In this document: piece by piece, positions 38,379 through 50,460 of the stretch
Layout of the letters: each line of letters begins with the position of its first letter
Position numbering within the stretch: the stretch's first letter is position 1
Assembly: GCF_030936135.1 (NCBI RefSeq)
Contig: NC_082610.1
Coordinates: 16,254,428-16,318,427 of the forward strand
DNA from: Gavia stellata
Taxonomy: Eukaryota; Chordata; Aves; Gaviiformes; Gaviidae
DNA length: 64,000 nt
Reading direction: 5' to 3'
Position numbers and translations under genes: made by a program
Notes under the pieces: generated by a model
What the model saw: only the letters and a program-made list of their open reading frames with translations
The model's database searches: none
Told to the model about the DNA's origin: nothing

Positions 38379-41300
38379 TGTTCTAATTATTTTGATGTAT
38401 TAGAGAAATAGTCAGCTGATAGCTGGGCATATATATTGTATAAAATGGAGCATATTCTATACTCCTCAGTCAGAAACAGACCCTAATTTTTTTCGTGGTT
38501 AAATGAAAAAGATATACTTGAGGCACTGAGAACTGCATGCCTTGTTCAAGAAAAGACTAGCACCTCCTGTTCTGTATTCTGTATATAGTATATGTGAAAT
38601 ACATATGTCTGTATCTATGTGTTTATGTCTGTTGCTATGTTCATGCACCTGCAAACTGACTGAGATTTTGAAAATGTAGTGACAGCATTAGCAGAGTTTT
38701 GTTTTCAGAAAAAGCTGACTAGGCCAGTCTCAGAAAGCCAAGGACCTTTTAGGACTCCCCAGAACAAATCATCTAATAAAATAAAGCCAAATCACTAGCC
38801 TTTTCTGAAACTCTAGTTATAGCACATGGTCAGAGTTAAATAGTTCAGATCTATGTGCGCTCATTTACTCTTTTGGATATGTAGATTTAGAGCCTTCAGG
38901 ATGACTGCACTCAGCTCACAGTAACACATATTTAGCAGCTTCCATAAGCATGTTTTTGTTACGCTTTGACATGAATCTTCCAATTGTGTAAGTTGAATTT
39001 TCCTTGTCACCAGCTGCTTGTTTTGCTGGATCATGCCTAGATCAGCACGAAGAAAAGAGACAAATCTATACCCTTTCTATAACTTCACATTGTAACAAAG
39101 TGGCACATTAGCCAAGCTGTATGCCTAATCTCAGTTGCTTAAAGTAGATTTTGCTGTGATTTAGCCCCATGATTTCTTGAGGAACAATTATTTCTGTTTT
39201 GGGGAATGCCTCAAATCCTGACACTTTTACTACAGCCTTGGCTAAAGTATGCCTAGAAACTCACTCTGTTTCAGATCAATATATGTGCTCCCAGAGAAGC
39301 ACGGTGCCTGACCCAGTCCAGCTATGTGCTAGATTCAAGCAGGTGCTGGGTGTAAGACAGACAACTCAACAGTTGTGTGCAGTGCTTACTGTCCCTCTTG
39401 CCAGGAAGGAGCTATCTTCTCTTTCCCTACAGGGAAGGCAGTTTGGAAGCCTCCCTAATCCCTTAGCAAGCAGCAGAACACTACTTCCACCACCTCGCCT
39501 TGCTCGTGTGCACCATCCCCGTTGCCACATTTACTCAGTTCCATCTCCCATAAATTTTCAGCAAAACCAAACGGATTTAGGTGGGAGTTTCTCTTAGTTG
39601 ATGGAGTAAAGACCCATGATGATGTCTAACATATCACAATATTACTTCCATTTTTTTTCCAGAGCAACTTCCATTTGTCTCACAGTTTGATATACATCTG
39701 TGCAACACTCACGTTTCTACACCAGCACTCTTTCTGAAGGATTCTAAAGGGATTTGCAAAACAAAAAGAACCTTCACTCACAATCAAATGTAGCCCAGTA
39801 CAAATGGACGGAGAGCAAAATGCAACCCAGCAGGCAGAGCATTGCAAGCATTTCTCAGCTTGCAGCAAAGCCATGCAACAGTTGAAGAACATGGATGAAA
39901 ATGAAGTACATATTCAAGCAAAACTTAGGTAATTAGGAAAAAAAAACCTAGCTAGACAAAAGTACAGGAACTAGCATTCACTCATAACTTCTGCTGCTCT
40001 GGCTACTCTCATCAAAGGCAGCATGACTTCATTGAATGAGGCTGTGAGCTACACAGCTCTTCAGGCATGCAGCACCTCTATGAGTCCCTCAGTCAACATC
40101 AAGCACCAACCAACTATTTTCTCCTCCATTCTCGTTCTTCCCATGGAAGGCTTTCGTCCAACTACTGACAGTTCAAAGGGGTATATCTAACCTTTCAGAA
40201 AAGTAGTATCATCTATACAATTGCAGTTTGATTTCTTTTTAAATGAGTTTCAAGCACAAAGTGAGTACATTGCAAGCTGAAATGCATCACAGCTTTCCAG
40301 CTGAAGACCTCAAACCAAATGATTTACAAGGATCAATATTAATAGAGCAATTCACAGCATCATGTAATCTAAAACTGATAAAGAACTGCATTGAAATACT
40401 GTTGAGTTGTCACGAATTTTTTTAATACAAGAGAGCACAGACTGAATTATAGCATTCAAGCACTGCAAAACTGGTGTTCCAGCCCTGGCTGCCTTTTGTT
40501 TTGAGATTACAACCCTTACAAACAAATCTCTCCCTGTCAGCTTCCTCCAACTTTAAAACATTTTTGAATGTGCTCTCCAGTTGTATTCATAGTTGCACAC
40601 AAAGTCCCAGGTTCTCTGAACACTTCTTTTCCTTCTTTATATTGTTGCATTTGTTAGAATTGGTCAACAAGTTTTTCATAATAACCCTTTTCCTTGAATA
40701 TAAACTGTCTGATGAACTCAGACTAGGTAGGCTTAAATGTCAGGAGTGAGTGCTTTGTTAGTTGTCACCCCTGTTGGTATCCTCACTGGTAACCTCAGTG
40801 AATGAAGAGGTTAAAGAAGTGTGCAGAATGAGATACTCTTGTTATACTAGTAAAGCACCAAAGCATACAGCAAAGCTTCCCTATGTGCTTTCTGTACCTA
40901 CACAACACTCTGATTTTGGTCTACCAATCCAGCATCTTCCGTAAGTGGTAAAATGTTTTCATACAAAAATAAAAATAAAAAAAAAAGTTAAAATTTTACT
41001 CCAAAGTTATGAGTTACTAAGTTTAGGAGTATTAGGGAATATATGCTCAGTCATTCCCCCGCGTTGAGAAGAAAGCCCCTTTGGAGTTAGACTAGAAATC
41101 ACTGCCGTTTTCAGCTAAAGCAGTAAGTAGAGAGCAGCTGGATGAGCAAATTAATAGCATGTGAACCCACAAGCTATTTTTTTCTTTGTAGACAGAATTT
41201 AGACTTCTGTCTGAAAGACAACCTGCCTTTCATCATATATTATTACCCTGGGGATGCTGAAGCATAGGGCAACAAAGGTGATCCCAGGACACCAGATACA

Positions 41301-42152
41301 GAGGTGAAAGAAGGACTTAACTCTTCCTGTGTCATCAGAATACAGGAGATGGGGGGTGACCTAACACAAGTGATAAAATTAGTAAGGGGATTCACTCTCT
41401 TTTTCTGTTACGCAGTAGTTTCAAAACTAAAATAGATGAATGGCTTAAAGCTATTCTTCCACTGTCACCTTTAAAAATGTTGATTTAGAAGAACAGCTAA
41501 GGTTGCAAGTAGACCCAATGACTTTAACAGGACTGCTCAAAGCGCATATATACTCTGCCGGGCAGCAGCTGTACGACTCTGGCCTCCCAGAAGGCTCCCA
41601 CAAAGGAGGCCTTTAGAAAGGCCTTTCTAAACTCTACAGCGTATTTTCCTCACTTGTGCCAGGTTTTGGTCAGCCCCAGCTCAAGGCAGATGATCCTCAA
41701 AAACTCTCACTGGTTGTGAGAATCAGCTGAGGACACAAAATGTAATTCCAAGTCTAATGTCTTTTAATGCATTTTAAGAATTCCTGATAACATTACCTGC
41801 TGCTGCTGTATCAGAATCCTTTTTCAAACAGACTGTGAACTATTTGAACAACCTACTAATGCCATGTCTCCCACAGACATCTCCCAGCACTATTAAAGTT
41901 GGTTTAGTTCTTTTTAGCAAGTAAAACATAGTAAGGTTAATTACTAATTTAGCTTAAAATGACAAGGGATACCACAGAAAAGCTAAAGAATTCCTGGACG
42001 TACACATCCACCTTCACATTAAGTCCTCCCTGCCTAACTTTTCTTTCCAGTGTAGAGAAGACACCCAGCAGGGAAGTATAAAGAGGACTGCTCTCCATTC
42101 ATCGACAAGGGACCTAAACTTTCACTCATTCATTCATTTTATTCATTCTTTA

Positions 42153-42203
42153 ACTCCACTGAAGTCAATGGCATTATATGAGTGACCAAATGCATGATCC
42201 TGC
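42153..42203. repeat. possible relic of the palindromic amniote repeat
   Basis: CTCCACTGAAGTCAATGGCA is followed by GCATGATCCTGCC, the order expected for one arm of the element described at 4395-4490. Heavily decayed. Confidence 0.3.
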
Positions 42204-43059
42204 CTCTGCAAATTACTGTGTTGTCTCTAAGGCAAGTCTAAAGGCATAGAGGAGACACACAGCTATTTTGAAACCAAAAAGACTGAATGTAGCTATGTCT
42301 AACTGTGGCAAATTCATTCATATGTTCATCTCACATAGACAGAGGACTATAGAATCTCATTATAGCCTTGGAATTCTTTGCAGAGTGAGGGGAGATCCTT
42401 CAGCATCCCAGCAGCTGAAGGTGGAGGCTTCTAGTTTGAGATATCAAGTCTGCATAAGCAGTTATTCTGCAGCCAAAAAGAATCTTTAAAAATGTCAAAC
42501 ATAAACCAGAATAAAAAATAGTTATAATATTGTTATTTTTCAGTGGGACTAGGGGGGCAGAAGTGCCACTATACAGTTTGGGATTAACCAAACTTCTATG
42601 GAAATTTTTTGTCCGCAAATTAGGTATTTGAAAATTACTTGGTTTGTTTTGCCTATCATAGTCCAAACATTTCCAATTATGGAAAATTATTTTTAAAAAT
42701 TAAACCAGAATTTTACATCACTATATGGCAGGCTTAAAGCAAAACTTTGCTGATACACAGCACCTGCTGGACTGACTTAAGACATTCATTTTGTGTAAAT
42801 CCGCAACTACTTATCTGGCGGCATCAACTATCACTAATTAAACAAATGCAAATCATGCTATAATCTACAGTGCAAAGTAAAGTCTTTTATGTCTTAATAA
42901 ACAGTTATTTCATGCGACTATACTTGTTTAATAAAGATATTATTTTCTAATACTTTTCCTCTCAAACTTCAATATAAGCTTCAAATGTGATGTTATCTTT
43001 CATTTTCCACATCAAAATAACGTATAAACTTCATTTTCCAACTTATACTTCTAAGAGAG

Positions 43060-44690
43060 CTTCCCATTTCAGCAGCTATCTTGCTCCAGATCTCACAGCT
43101 CCCCCCTGCCCATCAATCTCTGATGTGGGACCCTCTCACACGTCTTTTGAAATATCCAACTCTTCTGTGTCTACCAACACTCCTTTATCAATTACACCCT
43201 TAGTATTTTCAAAGAAACCTCACAGGTCACTTAAGCACGGCCTCCCCACCTGAGTCCATGAAAACTATCTTTAAACAAGCTTTCCGCTTTCTAACATATA
43301 CTTTCAGATGACTTCTAAGGTCCTGTACCACCCTCCTGCAGATGCCCAGACAAGAAGGGAAACTGAAGCGACGGAAGCTGCAAGATATCCCTTTCATCCC
43401 CACAGTCACCTTAGATCTCAACACTGAAATTCCTGAAGAGGAATCACTGATGTGGGGTAAGGTAACATGGAAGGTAGGAGCTAACGAGCTGGGAAAGAGC
43501 CTCCACAGTTGTGGATGTGACCAGGAGACCCCACTGGCTTGGGATTCACAGGTCCTTAAACCTTGTTCCTGGGTCACCTACCTTCTTCAGCCTCCGTAAC
43601 TCTCAGAAACTACCCTACAGTGCTTTCCCATTGATCCCAGATCTATTATTACCAAAAGTAGTGACTTACTATGATTACAAAATAATTGTCACCTGTATTA
43701 TTTCTGTTAATGAATCATCATCCTCTTTTCCTTTCTTAATGCCAGGCTTGGGGTCACAGACCTACAGTCTTCTCCCTTTGTGCCCTCTGTCTGGCAATTC
43801 TTAAGGTTTTTAGATAGCATTTCTGTGCTTGCGATTCTCAGATTTCTCTCTCTATCATCAACCTTTCTCCCTCTATTCAATCCTGATGCTCAAGTGGCTG
43901 TCTAGCATCTCCTCCTGTAGATTTTGTCATCAGTTTATGCTAGCTGAAGTGCTAGGTTGCAGCAGTAATGTACTCCCCATTTCCACTATCTTCCCCCCCT
44001 TTTCCCACAAGTCACGCACAAACAGCAGCCAGCTCCTGGGCCGTCCTTCTACCCCACCAGCTTCAAGACCAATCTGTTACCATTTTCACAGACAAATCTG
44101 CTGTTTAGTCCTCTATGGTATATCCTACCACAACTATTGCAAAGCTCTCTCCTCTACATCCCAAACATGTGCAATGCTCCTTTGCAACCCAAGGAAGCTG
44201 TGGATGGCCAAACACCTCCTCTCACAAACCTGACCACACCACTCGCTCCTTGGCAACCCTCCACTTGTTCTTCACTTGCTGTTCCAGCACATCCAAATCT
44301 CTGTCCTCCTTCAAGGCACAACCTAACTGCATTCCCCCAGTCTACCCTCTTCTGCTGAGCATCGTGTTGTCCCTCCCGCTGCTGCACTACTCCAGCAGCG
44401 TTCCTCAACCATACACCCTTCAATCGTATGTTTCTCCACCTCATCCGCTCATCACCAGGTGACCTCCTATGGTTCAGCTCAGCTTTCCAGGCTCTCTCAT
44501 AGGCCCACTCCTCCTGCGTTACTGGCACCAAATAAAACAAAATACAGAACATATCTACATACCTCTGTTTCTTTCCTTCCACACAACCATCTCCTTGCTG
44601 TCCTTCAAGTTCCTCACAGGGCAGGAACTGTTCTTTTTTGTATATGTGAAGCTTCCCTTGAAGTTCTTTGCGAATTAACGAGAATAAAAA
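43060..44690 (+). mobile_element. decayed LINE relic of the CR1/L2 group (tentative)
   Basis: This stretch is unusually pyrimidine-rich on the + strand and has longer open frames than its surroundings on both strands. One + frame includes YHNYCKALSSTSQTC near 44120-44180, reminiscent of the 'SRLDYCNALL' block near the end of CR1/L2 reverse transcriptases. A segment near 44615 reads CAGGGCAGGAACTGTTCTT, like the 'cagggcagggactgt' found near L2-type 3' ends. The reading frame is interrupted many times. The boundaries and the family are uncertain. Confidence 0.33.
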
Positions 44691-45448
44691 AGAATAAACA
44701 ACATGAACCCAAATTGCAGCCTCCTACCAACCCAGGCTTTAGGGAAGAAACAAGTGAATAGTAGAAAAATAGAAGATGGAGAAACGGAGCAGGTGTGTGG
44801 GACCACGTAAAGGCGCGATGCAGTAGGAAACACAAACCCTGGGCATCCCGCTCGTGATGTGAGAAATTTATGCTTGGGGAGATCCTGAATTTTACCTCTT
44901 TGCCCTTCAGTGAGTCCAGTCCACGAAGGACGAGAGCAGCCACGACTGACTTCAACAGCGCTGGTCACTCACAGCCGAGCGCGGGGCAGCACCGGGAAAC
45001 CCAACGCTTCCCGAAGGGGATCCTCAGTGCGACCGTCGCGCCGCTGAGAGAGAGGCGGGTTACTCGGGACGCGAGCGGAGGGTGAGGGCGCGCTTCCTCC
45101 AGCCGGGGGTACGGGAGCAGGGAGCCCTTGCCCCGGCACCGGCAAGGAAGTACGCGACGTGGCGGCCGAGGGACTGAGGGGGCCCGGGCGGCGGGAGCCG
45201 GGGACGGCGCCCTCGGAGCGCAGCCGGCGCTAGGACCCGGAGAGCGGCGGCAGGGCGGCAGCAGCGCGCCTGCGCTGCGCTGTCCGGCGAGCGGGCGGGC
45301 TGCACCGAGCCGCCCGGCAGCGGCGGCGGCAGCGGGAGGAGCAGCGGCAGCGGCGGCGCCGCGGTCCCCGCCGCCCGCACCGGCAGCGCGCTCGACCCGA
45401 CCGGCCGCAGGGGCGGAGGCGGCGCGGCGCGGCGGGAGGGCGGTGCGC

Positions 45449-45468
45449 GGCGCTGTCCGTTCAGCACC
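45449..45468. promoter_or_regulatory. everted pair of REST/NRSF half-sites (RE1-like)
   Basis: GGCGCTGTCC (45449-45458) is the exact reverse complement of the right RE1 half-site GGACAGCGCC. One base later, TTCAGCACC (45460-45468) is an exact left half-site. In the canonical RE1 both halves are on one strand, left before right, 2 bp apart. Here they are back to back on opposite strands. REST silences neuronal genes outside neurons, and KCNC1 is a plausible target. Whether this arrangement binds is not shown. Confidence 0.45.
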
Positions 45469-45603
45469 GGCGGGAAGGGCGCGGGCACAGCCCCGCCGGA
45501 CCCCCGCGGGGGCTGCAGCCGGCTCCGGCGCCCACCTCCGGCCCCTGCCCGGCGCCCCGCAGCCCCGCGCCCGGAGCACCTGTGGGCAGCGCCGGTGCCG
45601 CCG

Positions 45604-45661
45604 TTTTTCTCCCTTCCCCCCCCCCCCCCTTTTTTTTTTTTCCCTTTTTTTTTTTTTTTTT
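45604..45661 (+). repeat. 58-bp pure pyrimidine tract in the KCNC1 leader/promoter
   Basis: Only C and T occur from 45604 to 45661, including a long C run and two long T runs, about 370-430 bp upstream of the KCNC1 start codon. Such mirror-like homopyrimidine DNA can form triplex structures. In RNA it would be a PTB-type tract if it lies downstream of the transcription start. Confidence 0.9.
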
Positions 45662-45750
45662 GTGCTTTTGGCCACGTCCAACCAGGGGAGGGCCCTCCCC
45701 CTCCGGCACGTCCCCGCGCCCCGGCACCGCAGCGCCCGCGCTCCCGGAGC

Positions 45751-45813
45751 ATGGCCCCCCCTGCCCCTGCCCCTCCGCCGCGGCTGCAGCTACCACGGCT
45801 CCCGAGTGTCTGA
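45751..45813 (+). promoter_or_regulatory. uORF 1 of KCNC1 (20 codons)
   Basis: An ATG with G at +4 opens a proline-rich frame beginning MAPPAPAPPP and ending RLPSV, with a TGA stop at 45811-45813. It lies wholly upstream of the main start and would be translated first if transcription begins upstream of 45751. Confidence 0.45.
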
Positions 45814-45937
45814 CTTCAGACGAAGGCGGTGCAGCGCCGGGAGCCACCGGCACCGGCTTCCCCTCGGAGCGGCCCCCGGGGAGCAGAGCTGGCCGGGGCC
45901 CTTCGCCCCCGCGGGCCTGGATCGGGGCTGGGGTTAG

Positions 45938-46807
<870 letters not shown>

Positions 46808-48558
46808 TGAGCTTGTGTACTCATATGTAGCCTTCTAGAGACCCTTATTCTCCAACTGGCTCCTAAAACCCCACAGCCTGGGGCAGGGTCCCATTCACGG
46901 GCCAGGGAGATCCCCATTATACCAGGTAATTTCCCTCCATGCACAGACTTTTACAGTCAGTCATCCCCCAGTAAAGACAGACACCTTGTCCAGCTCTCTT
47001 AGGAGCTAACGGCTCTATCCCCTTTACGAGATGGAGAAAGGATCACGGGAGCAGGCAGTCCCTGTGGGACCAGGGGATTTGGAGAGTTTCTCAGCCTGGA
47101 CTGGAAAGGGAGTCTGTTCCTTTCTCTTTTCTCATACGTACCATGTTAAATATTTATGATCATGCTTCTCTGAGAATGGGTAATTCAGTTGCTCACTTAC
47201 CTCCTCACTCTGTCTTTTCCCTTGTGGGAAAGGCAAAGTATTAATCAGAGGAGAGGGTTCATTCATGTAGAAGGGACACTGTGTTTGACAGGTTTCTTGC
47301 CTGGCTACTGAAGGACAACTCCTCCCCTCCTGGTGCCTGCAGTTGTTTTGGAAAGGGAATGCACACTAGTGCAGTTCACAGCGTAGCTGTGGATAAAGAT
47401 GGTCTTAAACAGCCACCCGACTCCTCTAAGTAGGTACCTTTCATACTATTACATAGGAGGATAATTACATTAATTAGGGCCCGATTCCGCTCCTGAAGTC
47501 AAAAGAAAGAAAAACATTTCCTTCAGGAACAGCAGCAGGATTAACCCCCAAGATACCCATATTGATAAGCAGGAAAATAGATGAAGGGTAGTGCCTTCAC
47601 AAAGGAATTGGTTTGGATAGGTTTTACTCCTCTCTTAAATGTACCTTTGTTACAGCATAATTGCTGCCAGCCCTCGGTAGGGATGAGTGCTTTGGTGTGG
47701 GAGGATGATCAGTGTTCCTGAGGAGGATCAAAGAAGCGAGATCAGATTAGGGAGCAAATTGGACGGACGGAGGGAAGAGAAGTGGAAGTCCAGGGAGCAG
47801 GGACAGGGGAGCTGGTCGTGTATGAATGGGTGGTGGAACAGCAGCTGCTGGAGACTTGCGGTCTGAGCAGAGATCTCCAGCAGGGAGCCGCCAGGTCTGC
47901 AGACTGAATGAATGGGGAAAGCTGGAGCAGAGCCTGGAGTTCTATCTTGCTGCATTTCTAAAGATTCTTGTTTGCATACCCTTTGGAGATTTCCTCCCTG
48001 AACAAAGAAGTTAATATTTTAAATGAATTCCTTTAAACAGCATGGAGGATAAAGGAATAATAAAATATTTACCACGAGATGAAAGGATGATGTTGAATTG
48101 CAGCTTTCAAATCCCTGATTTCTGCCACAGGAACACGGAAACGGAGAGGGAAGGCTGGAGGGTATCCTTCAAAAGGCATAGTTAGCTTCCTTTAATCAAG
48201 CCCAACGTTAGCAGGCGTTGATTTGACTAGCAGCTCTCTCTGGTGCCCAGGAATCTGTTGGTAAAACACATTTCAAGTCAAAGCAGCGTGCTTGTCCAAG
48301 ATTTTGTGGAATGGTCCAAAAGCCAAATGGGTAATGCTGTCCCAATGAAAAGGATACAAACAGAGGCTAAAACACCCTTTTGCTTGGAAGCATTATGATA
48401 TTTTAGATTGGAGGACAGAATCCATAACCAATATTAAGAGTCTTTGTGATGTACAAGCTGGAATTCTAGAAGGAAATGAATTCCATTTTCTAATTCTCTA
48501 TGGGTATTTTCATTTAGGAATAGGCATTTTATAAAGTGATTTGGGTTTGTGTTTTGGT

Positions 48559-48559
<1 letters not shown>

Positions 48560-48599
<40 letters not shown>
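48560..48599. repeat. T40 homopolymer
   Basis: Forty consecutive T on the + strand, far longer than any other homopolymer in the window. It marks the left edge of the putative minus-strand retroposed sequence. Length should be treated with caution because such runs are hard to sequence. Confidence 0.97.
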
Positions 48600-48602
<3 letters not shown>

Positions 48603-49950
48603 GTGGATGTTATACCATTTATTCACAATTACATGTGCATACCTGGTAGAATTCAACCCCTGATTTACCTCTAAATTGTTCTTTCCTTAAAGGATTGTTA
48701 AACTAGAGAAATACGAATTCTGGGCAAAGTTGAAGAGTATACTGAATATTTCATGGGTTAAATATGATTCTTTAACTTGTATCTATGGAGACGTAGGCCA
48801 TATGCATTAATATTTTGCATGAAGGAAGATGGCTTTCATCATCAACACATGCACACACTGTCCATTAAGAAGACATTATAAGACACTTAACATTTTCTAA
48901 TAAAAGCCATATGTTATGGTTATGGATGTAAAAAGAGACGGGAGTTTGATTTATGCTCCTGTAACCTAACACAGACATTGCAAAAAGACATCAAACTCAC
49001 AATAGCTGATTTACAGTAAAATAACAGATAGCATCATTAACAAGTGAATGGTATATTAAAGCAATCATTAGTTAAGTAGTCAGGCAACAAATCCACTGTT
49101 ACCTCACTTTTAATTTTGTACGCTACTTTCAATTACAAATTTCAGTCATGCAAAAATTTAAATTCACATTGCCATTTTGTCAAAAAAAGACATCACAAAA
49201 ATTTGTCATCCTAATTGGTTATTATATACATGTATGGTATTTACATATGGCACCAAAATGTATGTCAAAATAACATCTTAATAGAAGCATCAGTTTACAT
49301 AACCATTATACTGTTACACTTGGGCAAGTAAAAGGAACACGGTATATGAATATTAAGATTAAATGAAAACCTGCATGTCTGAATAAAGCAAGATTTCTCT
49401 GGACTAGTGTTCTCTGGTACACTAATTCAGTGAATGTTTAGGAACTGTCTACAGAAATCTCAGCATTTACTCAAATCCAGCCATTCTTGGAGGATTTTGA
49501 TGGACATTGCTTACAAATACAAGTATATTTCACTGTTTTGCTTCACCTAACTCATACTAAATTACATCTGATCTCATTGTAGATGGCCAGGGAAGACTGG
49601 AAGAGCATTTGTGTATGTCAGGCAAAATAATCTAACTCTGCAAATTTTGTCTATTTCTAAACTTACTTCGATAAAGCGTTAAGCTCCCGGTCACTAATGG
49701 TTTGTCTTTAGGTGCAACATAGTCAACAGTTTCTTGTTAAAATAATAGCGTCTGAGCTTAATTAAATGCTAGTTTTCTAAACACTAATTTCTTAAATAAG
49801 GTAGTTCTTTCTAGAAAGGTGAAAGACTTTAAAAAAACGCATCGTCTTCTAAATCTGTAATAAGAAAAGGTAACTTGTTTCAAATCACAGATTGCCTTAG
49901 ACACCTACCTTAATAAGATAAAGGGGCATCATACTTCTCTGTAACTTGAA
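48560..49950 (-). pseudogene. putative retroposed mRNA 3'UTR (minus strand)
   Basis: Read on the minus strand, an AT-rich sequence with 3'UTR character runs to AATAAA (complement of 48618-48623), then 17 bases, then A40. A genomic poly(A) run at the normal cleavage distance after AATAAA is the mark of a reverse-transcribed mRNA. The parent transcript is not recognised, the right-hand boundary is a guess, and I found no convincing target-site duplication. Retrocopies are uncommon in birds because CR1 does not use poly(A) tails. A chance AATAAA beside an expanded T tract is the alternative. Confidence 0.33.
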
Positions 49951-50429
49951 GAATCCACATTTGGATAACAGAGGCAAAGTCTAGTACCTGGAGGTCTGAA
50001 CAGAGTGAAAGATAAGATCATGGAAAAGATCAGATTTACAGAGGTACTGGGTGCATATGTAGGCATCCAGGTGGATTTTCGAAAGCATCTGATCAGACAG
50101 CTAAATATCACTGGATGTCAATAGATACTGTGCACCTAAATTGGTGAGACTTTTCTTTAAAGCTTATTAGAACTGTCTTTTTTGCATTGTCAGGCAACTT
50201 TGCAAATTTATTTTTCGTAAATAGATGCAAAGGGGGAAATAGAGTCACACAGAAAGCTACATAGATACACTAAAGCAGCATATCCGAGAGTCATGTTGTA
50301 ACAGAGTTCCTGCCTTCTGCACTCATTAGACTTCATAGGCCCCTCAGTACACAAATGTGTGAAAAATACTGTCTTAGCATCCTCTCTCCTTTATATTTAT
50401 GTCTGGTCATGCTGTTCTTACACTAGTGA

Positions 50430-50460
50430 AGCTCCCACTGACTTCCTGGGGAGTTTGGCC
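50430..50460. repeat. possible relic of the palindromic amniote repeat
   Basis: GCTCCCACTGACTTCCTGGG then GAGTTTGGCC resembles 'gctcccattgacttcaatgggagttttgcc', the core arm of the element described at 4395-4490. Confidence 0.35.

Larger units (their letters stand above)
28259..44929. other. MYOD1-KCNC1 intergenic region
   Basis: About 16.7 kb of mainly AT-rich DNA without a recognised gene. It contains a short tandem duplication (28615-28653), relics of an ancient palindromic repeat (30427-30465, 42153-42203), an A15/(AAG)n tract after an AATAAA (38309-38378) and a decayed LINE-like stretch (about 43060-44690). Open frames are short apart from those in the LINE-like stretch. Muscle or neuronal enhancers may lie here but cannot be picked out from one sequence. 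Confidence 0.65.

Noticed and set aside
44154-44582. 142-codon minus-strand frame
   Set aside because: It lies in the decayed LINE-like stretch, has no recognised domain and is probably the complement of the pyrimidine-rich relic.
44965-45937. Frames of 230-269 codons on both strands in the KCNC1 island
   Set aside because: Same composition artefact; they translate across homopolymer runs into poly-K or poly-F.
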